Source of the DNA: Deltaproteobacteria bacterium UBA6106
GTDB lineage: Bacteria > Desulfobacterota > Syntrophorhabdia > Syntrophorhabdales > Syntrophorhabdaceae
Assembly (NCBI GenBank): GCA_002428485.1
Contig: DIWM01000049.1
Span: forward strand, 92,118-132,135
Length of the DNA stretch: 40,018 nucleotides
Direction: 5' to 3'
Part shown: one piece after another, positions 31,779 to 40,018 of the stretch
How positions within the stretch are numbered: position 1 is the first letter of the stretch
How the letters are laid out: every line of letters begins with the position of its first letter
Notes under the pieces: model-generated
The model's database searches: none
What the model was told of the DNA's origin: nothing
Seen by the model: only the letters and a program-made list of their open reading frames with translations
Program-made: the position numbers and the translations under genes

Positions 31779-31916
31779 CGGGTTATTAAAACAAAAGGCA
31801 AGCAGGCAGATATGGTCGTATGGGACAGGAGCTTCTATGCTATACCCACCAATGAGATAAAGGACGCAAAGGCACTGCTGACAATGGTCGGAGGCAAGGT
31901 CGTTTACGAAAGATGA
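31779..31916 (+). pseudogene. C-terminal remnant of a YtcJ-type amidohydrolase
   Basis: The frame behind the GIY-YIG stop reads KGKQADMVVWDRSFYAIPTN, then EIKDAKALLTMVGGKVVYER and TGA. This is the standard C-terminus of the amidohydrolase family 3/YtcJ proteins (GK-ADFVVLDRDPYAIP...VGG-VVYE). Nothing of the remaining 450 or so residues precedes it; the sequence upstream is the GIY-YIG gene in another frame. It is a gene relic of about 45 codons without start signals. Confidence 0.75.
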
Positions 31917-31995
31917 CGGCACAGATAAAACCACGCGGAAGTTATTCTGCTGACGGAGGGTATTTTGGTCGTAAAGCGCTGCTTTGTGATAACTG

Positions 31996-32024
31996 CTGAC
32001 ATTTGGCGTGAAAGAGAGTATAAT
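31996..32024 (+). promoter_or_regulatory. Predicted promoter upstream of the 90-residue hypothetical gene
   Basis: CTGACA (31996-32001), 17-base spacer, perfect TATAAT (32019-32024). Start near 32031 leaves about 115 bases before the ATG at 32146. No structure is obvious in that leader. Confidence 0.55.
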
Positions 32025-32145
32025 TATAGTACAGTCAATTTTACCTTCTTTACCCAGCGGCACGTTACAAGATCGACTGATACGGATCGCAATCGCTTTT
32101 CGATTCCCGGCATATCGCTAACGAAACTATTGAGAGGACCAAAAG

Positions 32146-32418
32146 ATGTCAAACGTAGCAAAATTTATCGAGATCAGAGAACACATTGAATCGCTCGCCG
32201 AGCACATTGTAGTGACAGGCGAACGGAAAGTAATGCTCGAGTCAAGCCAAAAGCTCGACGAGGCAACGAAACTGCTGGCAAAGCTTACGGATATGGCAGA
32301 CAACGATGTACAGGAGGTCGTTATTGAACGATTGACGGTACTGCTTTCCCGGCTTGGAACAAAGGTTGAGACGTCAATAGCCAAGAAGCTGGTCGTAAAA
32401 AAACAACCGGTTGTTTAA
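32146..32418 (+). CDS. Hypothetical 90-residue helical protein
   Basis: Not recognised. The sequence (MSNVAKFIEIREHIESLAEH at the start, VMLESSQKLDEATKLLAKLTDMADNDVQEVVIERLTVLLSRLG in the middle) has regular heptad-like hydrophobic spacing and few helix breakers, so an all-helical, possibly dimeric protein is likely. No Cys, no signal peptide, no membrane segment. GAGAGGACC lies before the ATG as a modest ribosome binding site, and a good promoter lies 115 bases upstream, which together make it a probable real gene. It ends inside a 16-base perfect palindrome and is followed by the glucan synthase gene. Confidence 0.6.
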   Translation: MSNVAKFIEIREHIESLAEHIVVTGERKVMLESSQKLDEATKLLAKLTDMADNDVQEVVIERLTVLLSRLGTKVETSIAKKLVVKKQPVV

Positions 32419-32441
32419 AAGTCCCCATGGCAGCATAGGGG
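32401..32441. other. Perfect palindrome and hairpin at the end of the 90-residue gene
   Basis: AAACAACCGGTTGTTT (32401-32416) is a perfect 16-base dyad overlapping the last codons and stop. CCCC (32423-32426) and GGGG (32438-32441) follow as a short stem with TTT behind. Either may help termination; the dyad could also be a protein-binding site. Confidence 0.4.
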
Positions 32442-32455
32442 TTTCAGAAAACTGC

Positions 32456-32503
32456 TTGCTCAAGGCACAGAACCCTTTGGGGTCATGCCTTGCAACCGAG
32501 CAA
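32456..32503 (+). promoter_or_regulatory. Structured leader ahead of the glucan synthase gene
   Basis: Three stacked helices can form: TTGCTC/GAGCAA (32456-32461 with 32498-32503), AAGGCA/TGCCTT (32462-32467 with 32486-32491) and ACCC/GGGT (32472-32475 with 32480-32483). The hairpin lies about 80 bases before the GTG start of ndvB and does not match a riboswitch consensus that I can recall; c-di-GMP, glycine and cobalamin patterns were considered and do not fit. Confidence 0.35.
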
Positions 32504-32580
32504 ACCGTTAACTCATTAACCGCCGCGCTAATTACAATCTACTTCCTTGAGGCTTCACTTCTCAGAAGGAGACCCGGAAC

Positions 32581-35500
32581 GTGAAAACAGGCAGCAAGGG
32601 TATACTGGGGGATCTGCCCCATTTGTTGGCAGGCCTCCGTAAAAATAACCTGTCACAAAAATACCTCGGCGAGGAGCCGCCTTTGAGATCGGAGCTGTTC
32701 AGCGCCTCTCAGATGGAGCAGCACGGCAAGGCGCTGGCAGGCTCGCACGCGTTGAGCACGGGCCATGACCGGGAGCACCTGCTGACGCGCCTGGCCGAAA
32801 ACGAAGGCGTCCTTCTGGAAGTCCGTGACCTGCTCACAGAGGCCGTCAAGGCAAACCGGAGAATTACACCAGCCGGGGAATGGCTGCTCGACAACTTCTA
32901 TCTCATCGAGGAACAGATACGTACGGCCAAGAGACATTTGCCGAAGGGTTACAGCAGAGGACTGCCCCGCTTGCAAAAGGGTCCGTCAGCCGGACTGCCC
33001 CGCGTATATGACATTGCGCTGGAGATTGTTTCCCACGGCGATGGCCGGGTGGATCCGGAAAGCCTGACCAGTTTCGTAACCGCCTATCAGACGGCCAACA
33101 TATTGCAGTTGGGAGAATTATGGGCAATCCCCATCATGCTGCGCCTGGCGTTGATCGAGAACCTCCGGCGTGTTGCAACGCGGATCGCTGTTGACAGGAT
33201 CGACCGGAACCGTGCCGACTATTGGGCGGACCAGATAACGCAGACCGCCGAAAAGGACCCGAAGAGCCTGATCCTCGTGATTGCCGACATGGCGCGATCA
33301 AACCCGCCCATGGTGAGCTCCTTTGTCGCGGAACTTACACGTCGTCTGCAGGGGCAGGGGCCTGCCCTCGCATTGCCGCTCACCTGGATCGAGCAGCAGC
33401 TCTCCGAATCATTTCAGACGATTGAACAGTTGGTGCAGTCGGAGAACCAGCAGCAAGCCGCTGATCAGGTTTCCATAAGCAACAGCATCGGGGGGTTGCG
33501 TTTCCTGGACGCCATGGACTGGCGCGAATTCGTCGAGACCATGAGCGCAGTGGAACAGACCCTCCGCGAGGACCCTTGCAGGGTATACGGCAAGATGGAT
33601 TTTTCCACCCGTGATCGATACCGCCACATAGTAGAGAAGATGGCAAAAAGAAGCCGGCTGTCCGAAAGCGAGGTTGCCCGCGAGGCGATCCGGCTTGCCA
33701 TGGACGGTGCGGCCAGGAAAAACAGCGACGATCGGGCGGCGCACGTGGGCTTCTACCTGATAGACGAAGGATTGGCACTGCTTGAGCGAATAGCGGAGGT
33801 GCGATCATCTGTATCGGAGACCCTTAAAAAGTCGGGCGCCAGGTTTCCTTTGCTCTTCTATCTCGGAGCTATCATACTGATCACGGCGATCTTTGGCGGG
33901 GGTTTGCCGGCAGTGGCTCATGTCAATGGGTTGCGCGGTTTTCCGCTGTGGCTCCTTGGTGTGGTCTCGTTTTTGTCTGCAAGCAGGCTCGCGATAGCTC
34001 TGGTGAACTGGCTTGCCACGAGTCTCGCCACACCCCATCCGCTGCCGCGAATGGATTTCTCCAAAGGAATTCCACCGGATAATCTTACCCTGACCGTTGT
34101 TCCCACTATGCTTACCAGCGCCGGGAACATCGAGCGCCTGGTAGATGCCCTGGAAGTCAGGTTTCTGGCCAATCGGGACGAAAACCTGCGCTTTGGTCTG
34201 CTCACTGATTTTCGCGATGCCGACGAGGAAAAACTCGCCGATGACGAGCCGCTGTTATCATTGGCCCAACAGAGAATCGAAGAGCTGAATGAAAAATACG
34301 GGGCTTCAAAAGGCGGCACATTCTTCCTTTTTCATCGCCCGCGCAAATGGAATCCGGAGGATCGTGTATGGATGGGCTACGAGAGGAAGCGGGGAAAGCT
34401 TGCAGCATTGAATTCCCTTCTCCGCGGCGGCAGAGGGGAGGACTTTTCGCTTGTTGTAGGAGACGTCGAAGTATTATCGACGGTAAAATACGTCATCACC
34501 CTTGACACGGATACCCAGTTGCCCCGTGATTCGGCGTGGCAGCTTGTGGGCGCCATGGCGCACCCGCTGAACCGTCCTCAGTACGACGAAAACAAAGGGC
34601 GCATCTCAGCTGGATACGGCATCCTTCAGCCGCGGGTGGCGGTGAGCCTGCCCGGCACAAACCGGTCGCGGTATGCGCGCATGTGGGGGAGCGATCCCGG
34701 CATTGATCCCTATACACGCGTTGTCTCTGATGTTTATCAGGACCTCTTCGGCGAAGGTTCATTTATCGGCAAGGGCATCTATGAGGTTGACGCCTTCGAA
34801 CGGGCGCTCAAGGGACGTTTTCATGAGAACCGGATCTTGAGCCACGATCTTATCGAGGGGTGCTACGCGCGATCAGGGCTCATAAGCGATGTGCAGCTGT
34901 ACGAGGAATACCCATCCCGCTATAGCGCCGACGTGAGCCGGCGGCGCCGTTGGATTCGCGGTGATTGGCAGCTTCTGCGATGGGTAATGCCCGGCGTTCC
35001 GGGGCCGGATGCGCGCTTTCAAAAGAATCCGCTGTCGCTTCTGTCCCGGTGGAAGATCTTTGACAATCTGCGGCGCAGCCTCACGCCCCTGGCATTAACG
35101 GTCCTTTTGCTTCTGGGCTGGGCATTTCTGCCATTGCCATGGTTATGGACTTTGTCGGTCATCGGGATCATTCTGATCCCTTCGTTGATCACCTCTCTTG
35201 TTGCGCTTTTTCAAAAGCCCGGCGATGTGCTCCTTGGTCAGCACTTTGCCGCGGCCGCGCGTTCTATTGGCAGTTCCCTTGCCCAAACGGTATTCACGCT
35301 CCTCTGCCTGCCCTACGAGGCATTTTTCAGTATGGACGCTATCCTGCGAACCACGTGGCGGATGCTGGCCACAGACAAGCGTCTTCTCGAATGGAACCCC
35401 TCGGGCGAATCTGATCGTAATGGCCGGGCAGACCTCGCCGGATCGTTTCGGACCATGTGGGTCGCCCCGGTCGTTGCCCTTGGCGCCGCGTGCTATCTCA

Positions 35501-38500
35501 CGCTTTCAAGGCCAGGTGTTTTAGCCCAGGCCTTGCCGATATTGATCCTCTGGTTTGTCTCGCCCGTAATCACCTGGTGGATCAGCCTGCCCTTAAGCCG
35601 GCGCGCAGCAAGGCTTACTGTTGGGCAGAACATCTTTTTGAGGAAAATTTCCCGAAAGACCTGGGGCTTCTTCGAGGCCTTTGTAGGCCCCCAGGATCAT
35701 TGGCTGCCGCCCGATAACTATCAGGAAGAACCCGTTGCCGTCGTTGCGCACCGCACGTCGCCGACAAACATGGGGCTCGCGCTGCTGGCAAATTTGTCTG
35801 CCTGGGACTTTGGATATATTTCCACAGGGCAGCTTGTTGAGCGAACTGAAAACGCCTTTCGCACAATGGAAGGACTGGAGCGACACCATGGTCATTTTTA
35901 CAACTGGTATGATACTGAATCTCTGAAACCGCTGCTGCCCATGTATGTTTCCACAGTGGACAGCGGAAATCTTGCGGCCCATCTCCTTACCTTGCGGGCA
36001 GGTCTGCTGGCGCTCCCCGATGAGAAGATCGTGAGCGCAAAGGTATTTGACGGCCTGAGCGATACGCTGCTGGTTCTCATGGATGCTGCGGGAGAAGCCC
36101 CGCCAGGGGAACTCTCCCAATTGCAGAAAGACCTGGAATATGTCTGCGCTTCCCGGCCAAATACCCTTGAGGCTATGCGGGAGGGCCTTGGCAAACTCAT
36201 GGGGTGTGCGCTGGAAGTAGTCCGCAGCTTTGAAGCTGCCCCTGAGGGTGAGACCGCCTTGTGGGGCCGCGCCTTTGCCGGGCAATGCCGGGCTGCCCTT
36301 GACGAGGTGACCTTTTTTGCGGCCAGGGCCGCAGAGCCGCCATTTCAGATGACGCCGATTGATTTTCCCGGCCCCGATGAGATCCCAACGCTGCGCAGCC
36401 TGGCTCAGCTTGAGGCAGAAACGGGGTCAGCCATTGACATTGGACAAGAGGTTATTGTCCAATGTCAATGGCTGACCCCATGTCACCGCGCCAGGGCGAG
36501 AATTGCTGCCATCGAAGAGCTTGCGAAGCAATGCAGTGAGCTTGCCTGCATGGAATATGGTTTTCTCTATGACGAAACCCGCCATCTGCTGGCCATAGGC
36601 TACAACGTAAGCGAGGGCCGCCGGGACACAAGCTGCTACGATCTACTGGCTTCAGAGGCGAGGCTCTCCAGTTTTGTCGCAATTGCCCAGGGACAACTTC
36701 CCCAGGAGAACTGGTTTACCCTTGGGCGCCTGCTTACCACTGCCGGCGGAGAGCCCATCCTCCTTTCCTGGAGCGGCTCCATGTTCGAATACCTCATGCC
36801 GCTTTTGGTGATGCCGGCTTATGAACATACGCTGCTTGACCAGACCTGTAAGGCCGCCGTGGCGAGACAGATCGAATATGGAAAGAAGCGAGGGGTGCCC
36901 TGGGGTATTTCAGAATCGGGCTATAACACGATAGACGCCCATCTCAATTACCAGTACCGTGCCTTCGGAGTGCCTGGCCTGGGGCTCAAACGCGGACTTG
37001 CCGGGGACCTGGTTATCGCACCCTACGCCTCTGCGATGGCGCTCATGGTGGCGCCCGAAGAGGCCTGTCTGAATCTCGAGGAACTCGGCCGCCTCGGTGT
37101 TGAAGGAAAATATGGCTTCTATGAAGCTATCGATTACACCGCAACTCGCCTGCCCCGGGGACAATCGAGCGCTGTGGTGCGACTCTTTATGGCCCATCAC
37201 CAGGGCATGAGCCTCCTCTCTCTGGCTCATCTGCTGCTCAACCGTCCCATGCAGAGGCGATTCGAGTCAGACCTCTTGTTTCAGGCGACCATGCTGCTGC
37301 TTCAGGAGCGGATACCAAAGGCCACAGCCTTCTATTCGCACACGACAGAGCTCTCCGGCATACATACCGCCATTCATGACGTAGAGGAGATGCCGGTGCG
37401 CGTATACACGAGCCCAGACACACCTATACCGGAAGTACAGCTGCTGTCCAACGGCAGATACCATGTGATGATCACAAACGCCGGTGGCGGCTACAGTCGC
37501 TGGAAGGATATGGCAGTAACGCGCTGGCATGAAGACAGCACCTGCGACAATTGGGGTACATTCTGTTATATCCGTGACACAGCAAGCGGGGTTTTCTGGT
37601 CAACGGCATACCAGCCGACGCTCAAAGCATCGAAGCAGTACGAGGCAATATTCTCGGAAGGGCGGGCAGAGTTCCGGCGCCGGGATCAGGATTTTGACAC
37701 GCATACCGAGATCGCTGTTTCACCCGAGGACGACATCGAACTACGCCGGATCACCATTACCAACCGCGCGCGGACACGCAGGACGATCGACGTCACGAGT
37801 TACGCCGAAGTCGTACTTGCATCGCCCGCAGCGGACGCGCTCCATCCCGCCTTCAGCAACCTCTTTGTGCAGACCGAGATTATCCGTAACAGGCAGGCCA
37901 TATTCTGTACCCGCCGGCCCCGTTCTGTGGACGAACAGACGCCATGGATGTTCCACCTAATGGCTGTGCACGGGGCGGAAACCGGGGAGATCTCTTATGA
38001 AACAGACCGCATGCGGTTTATCGGCCGCGGCAACAGCCTGGGCGATCCCGAAGCAATGAGAAGCCTATCTGCGCTCTCGGGAAGCGTTGGTCCGGTGCTT
38101 GATCCCATCGTAGCCATCAGGTATCAAATAACCCTGGATGCGGAGAGATCCGCAACAATCAATATTGTCACCGGCATCGGCGAAACACGGGATGCAGCCT
38201 TAAACCTTGTGGATAAATACCAGGACCGGCGGCTCGCCGACCGCGTCTTTGATCTGGCGTGGACGCACAGCCAGGTGCTCCTCCGGCAGATCAATGCCAC
38301 AGAAGCCGACGCGCAACTCTACGGGCGCCTTGCTGCCCCGGTAATATATGCCGGCTCTTCTCTTCGCGCGGCCCCGGGGATCATCCTCAAGAACAGCCGC
38401 CGGCAGTCCGGCCTCTGGGGCTACTCCATCTCCGGCGATCTCCCCATTGTGCTGCTGCAGATTGAAGATCAGGCCAATATCAACCTGGTGCGCCAGCTTG

Positions 38501-40018
38501 TCCAGGCCCACGCGTACTGGCGTCTCAAGGGACTGGCAGTAGACCTGGTGATCTGGAACGAAGATCACGCCGGTTACCGGCAGCACCTGCAAGAACAGAT
38601 CATGGGGCTTATTGCCGCAGGCGTCGAGGCCAATGTGACAGACAGGCCGGGCGGCATCTTCGTGAGACCTGCCGACCAGATATCTAGGGAGGACCGTCTC
38701 CTCTTCCAGGCAGTGGCCCGTGCCATCATCATTGACAGCCGGGGAACGCTGACAGAACAGATAAACCGCCGCGTCTCCGCGGAAGGAACCACTCCGGCCC
38801 TTTTGCCGACCAGAACGCATCGCCCGGAGCCTTCGTCCGTAGCGGCGATGCCTCGCCAGGACCTGATGTTTTCCAACGGGCTGGGAGGATTTACCCCTGA
38901 TGGCCGCGAGTACGTCATTTCAACTGCCCGGGGACAGGTGACGCCGGCAATCTGGGCGAATGTGCTGGCCAACGCGCACTTCGGGACCGTTGTCTCAGAG
39001 AACGGTCTTGCCTATACCTGGAGCGAGAATGCCCACGAGTTTCGCCTCACCCCCTGGTACAACGATCCTGTTTGCGATGCGAGCGGGGAGGCCTTTTACA
39101 TCCGCGATGAAGAGCGGGGTCATTTCTGGTCGCCAATGCCGCTGCCCAGCCGTGGAACCACGCCTTACGTGACCCGCCACGGATTCGGATACAGCGTCTT
39201 CGAGCACAGGGAACGCGGGATCGGTACAGAGGTGTGGGTATACGTAGCCCTGGACGCGCCTGTTAAGTTCACGGTGCTGAAGGTGCGCAACCAATCGGGC
39301 CGGCCACGGCGGCTCTCTGCCACCGGGTACGTGGAATGGGTGCTGGGAGATTTGCGGCCGAAATCGACGATGCATGTGATCACCGAGGTTGATCCTCAAA
39401 GCGGAGCTCTTTTTGCGCGCAACCCTTACAATACGGAATTCGGCAACCGGGTTGCTTTTTTCAACGTGGACGACGGGGCCCGGACCGTAAGCGGCGACCG
39501 TACTGAATTCCTTGGACGTAACGGCACCCTTCGCAGTCCTGTTGCAATGACCCGCACGCGGCTTTCCGGCAAGGTTGGGGCTGCCCTGGATCCATGCGGA
39601 GCCGTGCAAGTGGCTTTCGAGCTTGCCGACGGAGAAGAGCGCGAGATCGTCTTCACCTTGGGCGCAGGACGGGATGCGGATGACGCCGGCAGCCTGATAC
39701 ACCGCTTTTGGGGCGCCGGCGCGGCGCGGGTCGCCCTTGAAGCAGTATGGCAGTACTGGAACCATACCCTCGGCGCAGTGCAGGTAGCAACACCCGACCC
39801 GTCCGTCAACATCCTTGCCAACGGCTGGCTCTTATACCAGACCCTCGCATGCCGTCTTTGGGCACGGAGCGGATACTACCAGTCAGGGGGCGCCTTCGGT
39901 TTTCGCGACCAGTTGCAGGACGTAATGGCCCTCGTCCACGCAGAGCCAAAACTTGTGCGCGAGCACCTGCTCCTCTGCGCTGCCCATCAGTTTGTGGAAG
40001 GAGATGTCCAGCATTGGT
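32581..40018 (+). CDS. ndvB: Cyclic beta-1,2-glucan synthase (partial, runs off window)
   Basis: Inner-membrane enzyme that makes and cyclises periplasmic beta-1,2-glucan from UDP-glucose. The frame stays open from the GTG at 32581 (AGAAGGAGA upstream) to the window edge, 2479 codons; full relatives have about 2800-2900. Membrane helices lie near residues 420-480. The GT84 transferase follows (VVPTMLTSAGNIERLVDALEVRF, then TLDTDTQLP near 638 as the DxD site, GEGSFIGKGIYEVDAF, and RRRRWIRGDWQ near 785). More helices lie at 836-880, 892-918, and 960-1005. A glycoamylase-like domain includes VPWGISESGYNTIDAHLNYQYRAFG (near 1440). Two carbohydrate-binding/GH94-type parts follow; the GH94-like catalytic end is beyond the edge. 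A 25-base-arm palindrome sits in frame at codons 1281-1300. Codons are more GC-rich than in the preceding genes. Products serve osmotic adaptation or host interaction in known species. Confidence 0.93.
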   Translation, partial: MKTGSKGILGDLPHLLAGLRKNNLSQKYLGEEPPLRSELFSASQMEQHGKALAGSHALSTGHDREHLLTRLAENEGVLLEVRDLLTEAVKANRRITPAGEWLLDNFYLIEEQIRTAKRHLPKGYSRGLPRLQKGPSAGLPRVYDIALEIVSHGDGRVDPESLTSFVTAYQTANILQLGELWAIPIMLRLALIENLRRVATRIAVDRIDRNRADYWADQITQTAEKDPKSLILVIADMARSNPPMVSSFVAELTRRLQGQGPALALPLTWIEQQLSESFQTIEQLVQSENQQQAADQVSISNSIGGLRFLDAMDWREFVETMSAVEQTLREDPCRVYGKMDFSTRDRYRHIVEKMAKRSRLSESEVAREAIRLAMDGAARKNSDDRAAHVGFYLIDEGLALLERIAEVRSSVSETLKKSGARFPLLFYLGAIILITAIFGGGLPAVAHVNGLRGFPLWLLGVVSFLSASRLAIALVNWLATSLATPHPLPRMDFSKGIPPDNLTLTVVPTMLTSAGNIERLVDALEVRFLANRDENLRFGLLTDFRDADEEKLADDEPLLSLAQQRIEELNEKYGASKGGTFFLFHRPRKWNPEDRVWMGYERKRGKLAALNSLLRGGRGEDFSLVVGDVEVLSTVKYVITLDTDTQLPRDSAWQLVGAMAHPLNRPQYDENKGRISAGYGILQPRVAVSLPGTNRSRYARMWGSDPGIDPYTRVVSDVYQDLFGEGSFIGKGIYEVDAFERALKGRFHENRILSHDLIEGCYARSGLISDVQLYEEYPSRYSADVSRRRRWIRGDWQLLRWVMPGVPGPDARFQKNPLSLLSRWKIFDNLRRSLTPLALTVLLLLGWAFLPLPWLWTLSVIGIILIPSLITSLVALFQKPGDVLLGQHFAAAARSIGSSLAQTVFTLLCLPYEAFFSMDAILRTTWRMLATDKRLLEWNPSGESDRNGRADLAGSFRTMWVAPVVALGAACYLTLSRPGVLAQALPILILWFVSPVITWWISLPLSRRAARLTVGQNIFLRKISRKTWGFFEAFVGPQDHWLPPDNYQEEPVAVVAHRTSPTNMGLALLANLSAWDFGYISTGQLVERTENAFRTMEGLERHHGHFYNWYDTESLKPLLPMYVSTVDSGNLAAHLLTLRAGLLALPDEKIVSAKVFDGLSDTLLVLMDAAGEAPPGELSQLQKDLEYVCASRPNTLEAMREGLGKLMGCALEVVRSFEAAPEGETALWGRAFAGQCRAALDEVTFFAARAAEPPFQMTPIDFPGPDEIPTLRSLAQLEAETGSAIDIGQEVIVQCQWLTPCHRARARIAAIEELAKQCSELACMEYGFLYDETRHLLAIGYNVSEGRRDTSCYDLLASEARLSSFVAIAQGQLPQENWFTLGRLLTTAGGEPILLSWSGSMFEYLMPLLVMPAYEHTLLDQTCKAAVARQIEYGKKRGVPWGISESGYNTIDAHLNYQYRAFGVPGLGLKRGLAGDLVIAPYASAMALMVAPEEACLNLEELGRLGVEGKYGFYEAIDYTATRLPRGQSSAVVRLFMAHHQGMSLLSLAHLLLNRPMQRRFESDLLFQATMLLLQERIPKATAFYSHTTELSGIHTAIHDVEEMPVRVYTSPDTPIPEVQLLSNGRYHVMITNAGGGYSRWKDMAVTRWHEDSTCDNWGTFCYIRDTASGVFWSTAYQPTLKASKQYEAIFSEGRAEFRRRDQDFDTHTEIAVSPEDDIELRRITITNRARTRRTIDVTSYAEVVLASPAADALHPAFSNLFVQTEIIRNRQAIFCTRRPRSVDEQTPWMFHLMAVHGAETGEISYETDRMRFIGRGNSLGDPEAMRSLSALSGSVGPVLDPIVAIRYQITLDAERSATINIVTGIGETRDAALNLVDKYQDRRLADRVFDLAWTHSQVLLRQINATEADAQLYGRLAAPVIYAGSSLRAAPGIILKNSRRQSGLWGYSISGDLPIVLLQIEDQANINLVRQLVQAHAYWRLKGLAVDLVIWNEDHAGYRQHLQEQIMGLIAAGVEANVTDRPGGIFVRPADQISREDRLLFQAVARAIIIDSRGTLTEQINRRVSAEGTTPALLPTRTHRPEPSSVAAMPRQDLMFSNGLGGFTPDGREYVISTARGQVTPAIWANVLANAHFGTVVSENGLAYTWSENAHEFRLTPWYNDPVCDASGEAFYIRDEERGHFWSPMPLPSRGTTPYVTRHGFGYSVFEHRERGIGTEVWVYVALDAPVKFTVLKVRNQSGRPRRLSATGYVEWVLGDLRPKSTMHVITEVDPQSGALFARNPYNTEFGNRVAFFNVDDGARTVSGDRTEFLGRNGTLRSPVAMTRTRLSGKVGAALDPCGAVQVAFELADGEEREIVFTLGAGRDADDAGSLIHRFWGAGAARVALEAVWQYWNHTLGAVQVATPDPSVNILANGWLLYQTLACRLWARSGYYQSGGAFGFRDQLQDVMALVHAEPKLVREHLLLCAAHQFVEGDVQHW
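36423..36479. repeat. Perfect palindrome inserted in frame within ndvB
   Basis: GGGGTCAGCCATTGACATTG plus GACAA (36423-36447) is the exact reverse complement of 36455-36479, with a 7-base loop (GAGGTTA). The unit adds about 20 codons (GSAIDIGQEVIVQCQWLTP) to a helical linker that in relatives runs directly from LAQL-type to RARARIAAIEEL-type sequence, and leaves the frame intact. The GGGGTCA...TTGACATT motif resembles, from memory, REP-type repeats linked to transposases in environmental genomes. Confidence 0.8.

Noticed and set aside
31680..31916. 78-codon frame read as an independent gene
   Set aside because: Its first half overlaps the GIY-YIG gene in another frame; only the last 45 codons resemble a protein family, as a truncated amidohydrolase end.
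32456..32503. c-di-GMP (GEMM) riboswitch ahead of ndvB
   Set aside because: Attractive because of the c-di-GMP fusion protein in the window, but the conserved GEMM core and tetraloop-receptor bases are not present.
32653..39821. Many minus-strand frames of 60-256 codons opposite the last 7.4 kb
   Set aside because: All are shadows of the continuous plus-strand ndvB frame, which I followed codon by codon to the window edge without a stop.

Overview
The window reads as chromosomal DNA of an anaerobic, Gram-negative bacterium. The gene content points to this: a lone pyruvate/2-oxoacid ferredoxin oxidoreductase gamma subunit, a mixed-substrate type phosphofructokinase, a dipeptide/oligopeptide uptake system, outer-envelope lipoproteins and a cyclic beta-1,2-glucan synthase. 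Together with the many intergenic repeats it resembles syntrophic Desulfobacterota (Syntrophorhabdus-like), but this assignment rests on gene style and memory of families, not on a marker gene. No rRNA, tRNA, CRISPR array, integrase or transposase gene was found.

Layout. 1-2.7 kb (minus): peptide ABC transporter binding protein and permease. 2.9-7.0 kb (plus): phosphofructokinase and an overlapping cupin, then a 450-base repeat and hairpin region, a nitroreductase, a four-helix-bundle protein and a DUF6765-like protein. 7.4-14.0 kb (minus): two units, deaD-npd (helicase, flavin oxidoreductase) and fusA-birA-coaX (EF-G paralogue, biotin ligase, pantothenate kinase), both tightly overlapped. 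14.1-17.8 kb (plus): cysS-porG-ade. 17.9-25.4 kb (minus): an unusual 939-residue fusion of a GlcD-type FAD oxidase to PAS, GGDEF and HD-GYP modules, then proS-M24 peptidase-radical SAM. 25.9-30.4 kb (minus): a visibly AT-richer group of three exported proteins (FecR domain, coiled coil, ankyrin/TPR/PDZ lipoprotein). 30.7-32.4 kb: a scar-like stretch with a 31-residue Cys/Lys peptide gene, a frameshifted nucleoside deoxyribosyltransferase-like gene, a GIY-YIG protein, an amidohydrolase remnant and two small hypotheticals. 32.6 kb to the right edge (plus): one open frame of at least 2479 codons, a cyclic beta-1,2-glucan synthase (NdvB) cut by the window end.

Three themes stand out. First, several genes that head transcription units (peptide-binding protein, nitroreductase, cysS, the oxidase fusion, probably fusA) have a -35/-10 pair with 17-base spacing placed only 5-10 bases before the start codon, which predicts leaderless or nearly leaderless mRNAs. 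Second, the intergenic regions hold several repeat families, including an AT-rich element that in all three copies sits directly behind a stop codon in the same orientation, and an unexplained cluster of four perfect hairpins enclosed by an inverted repeat at 4531-4776. Third, palindromic repeats have entered coding sequence without breaking it, in ndvB (25-base perfect arms) and in the four-helix-bundle gene. The strongest candidate for new biology is the oxidase/c-di-GMP fusion at 17932-20751; next are the hairpin island and the small Cys/Lys peptide gene.
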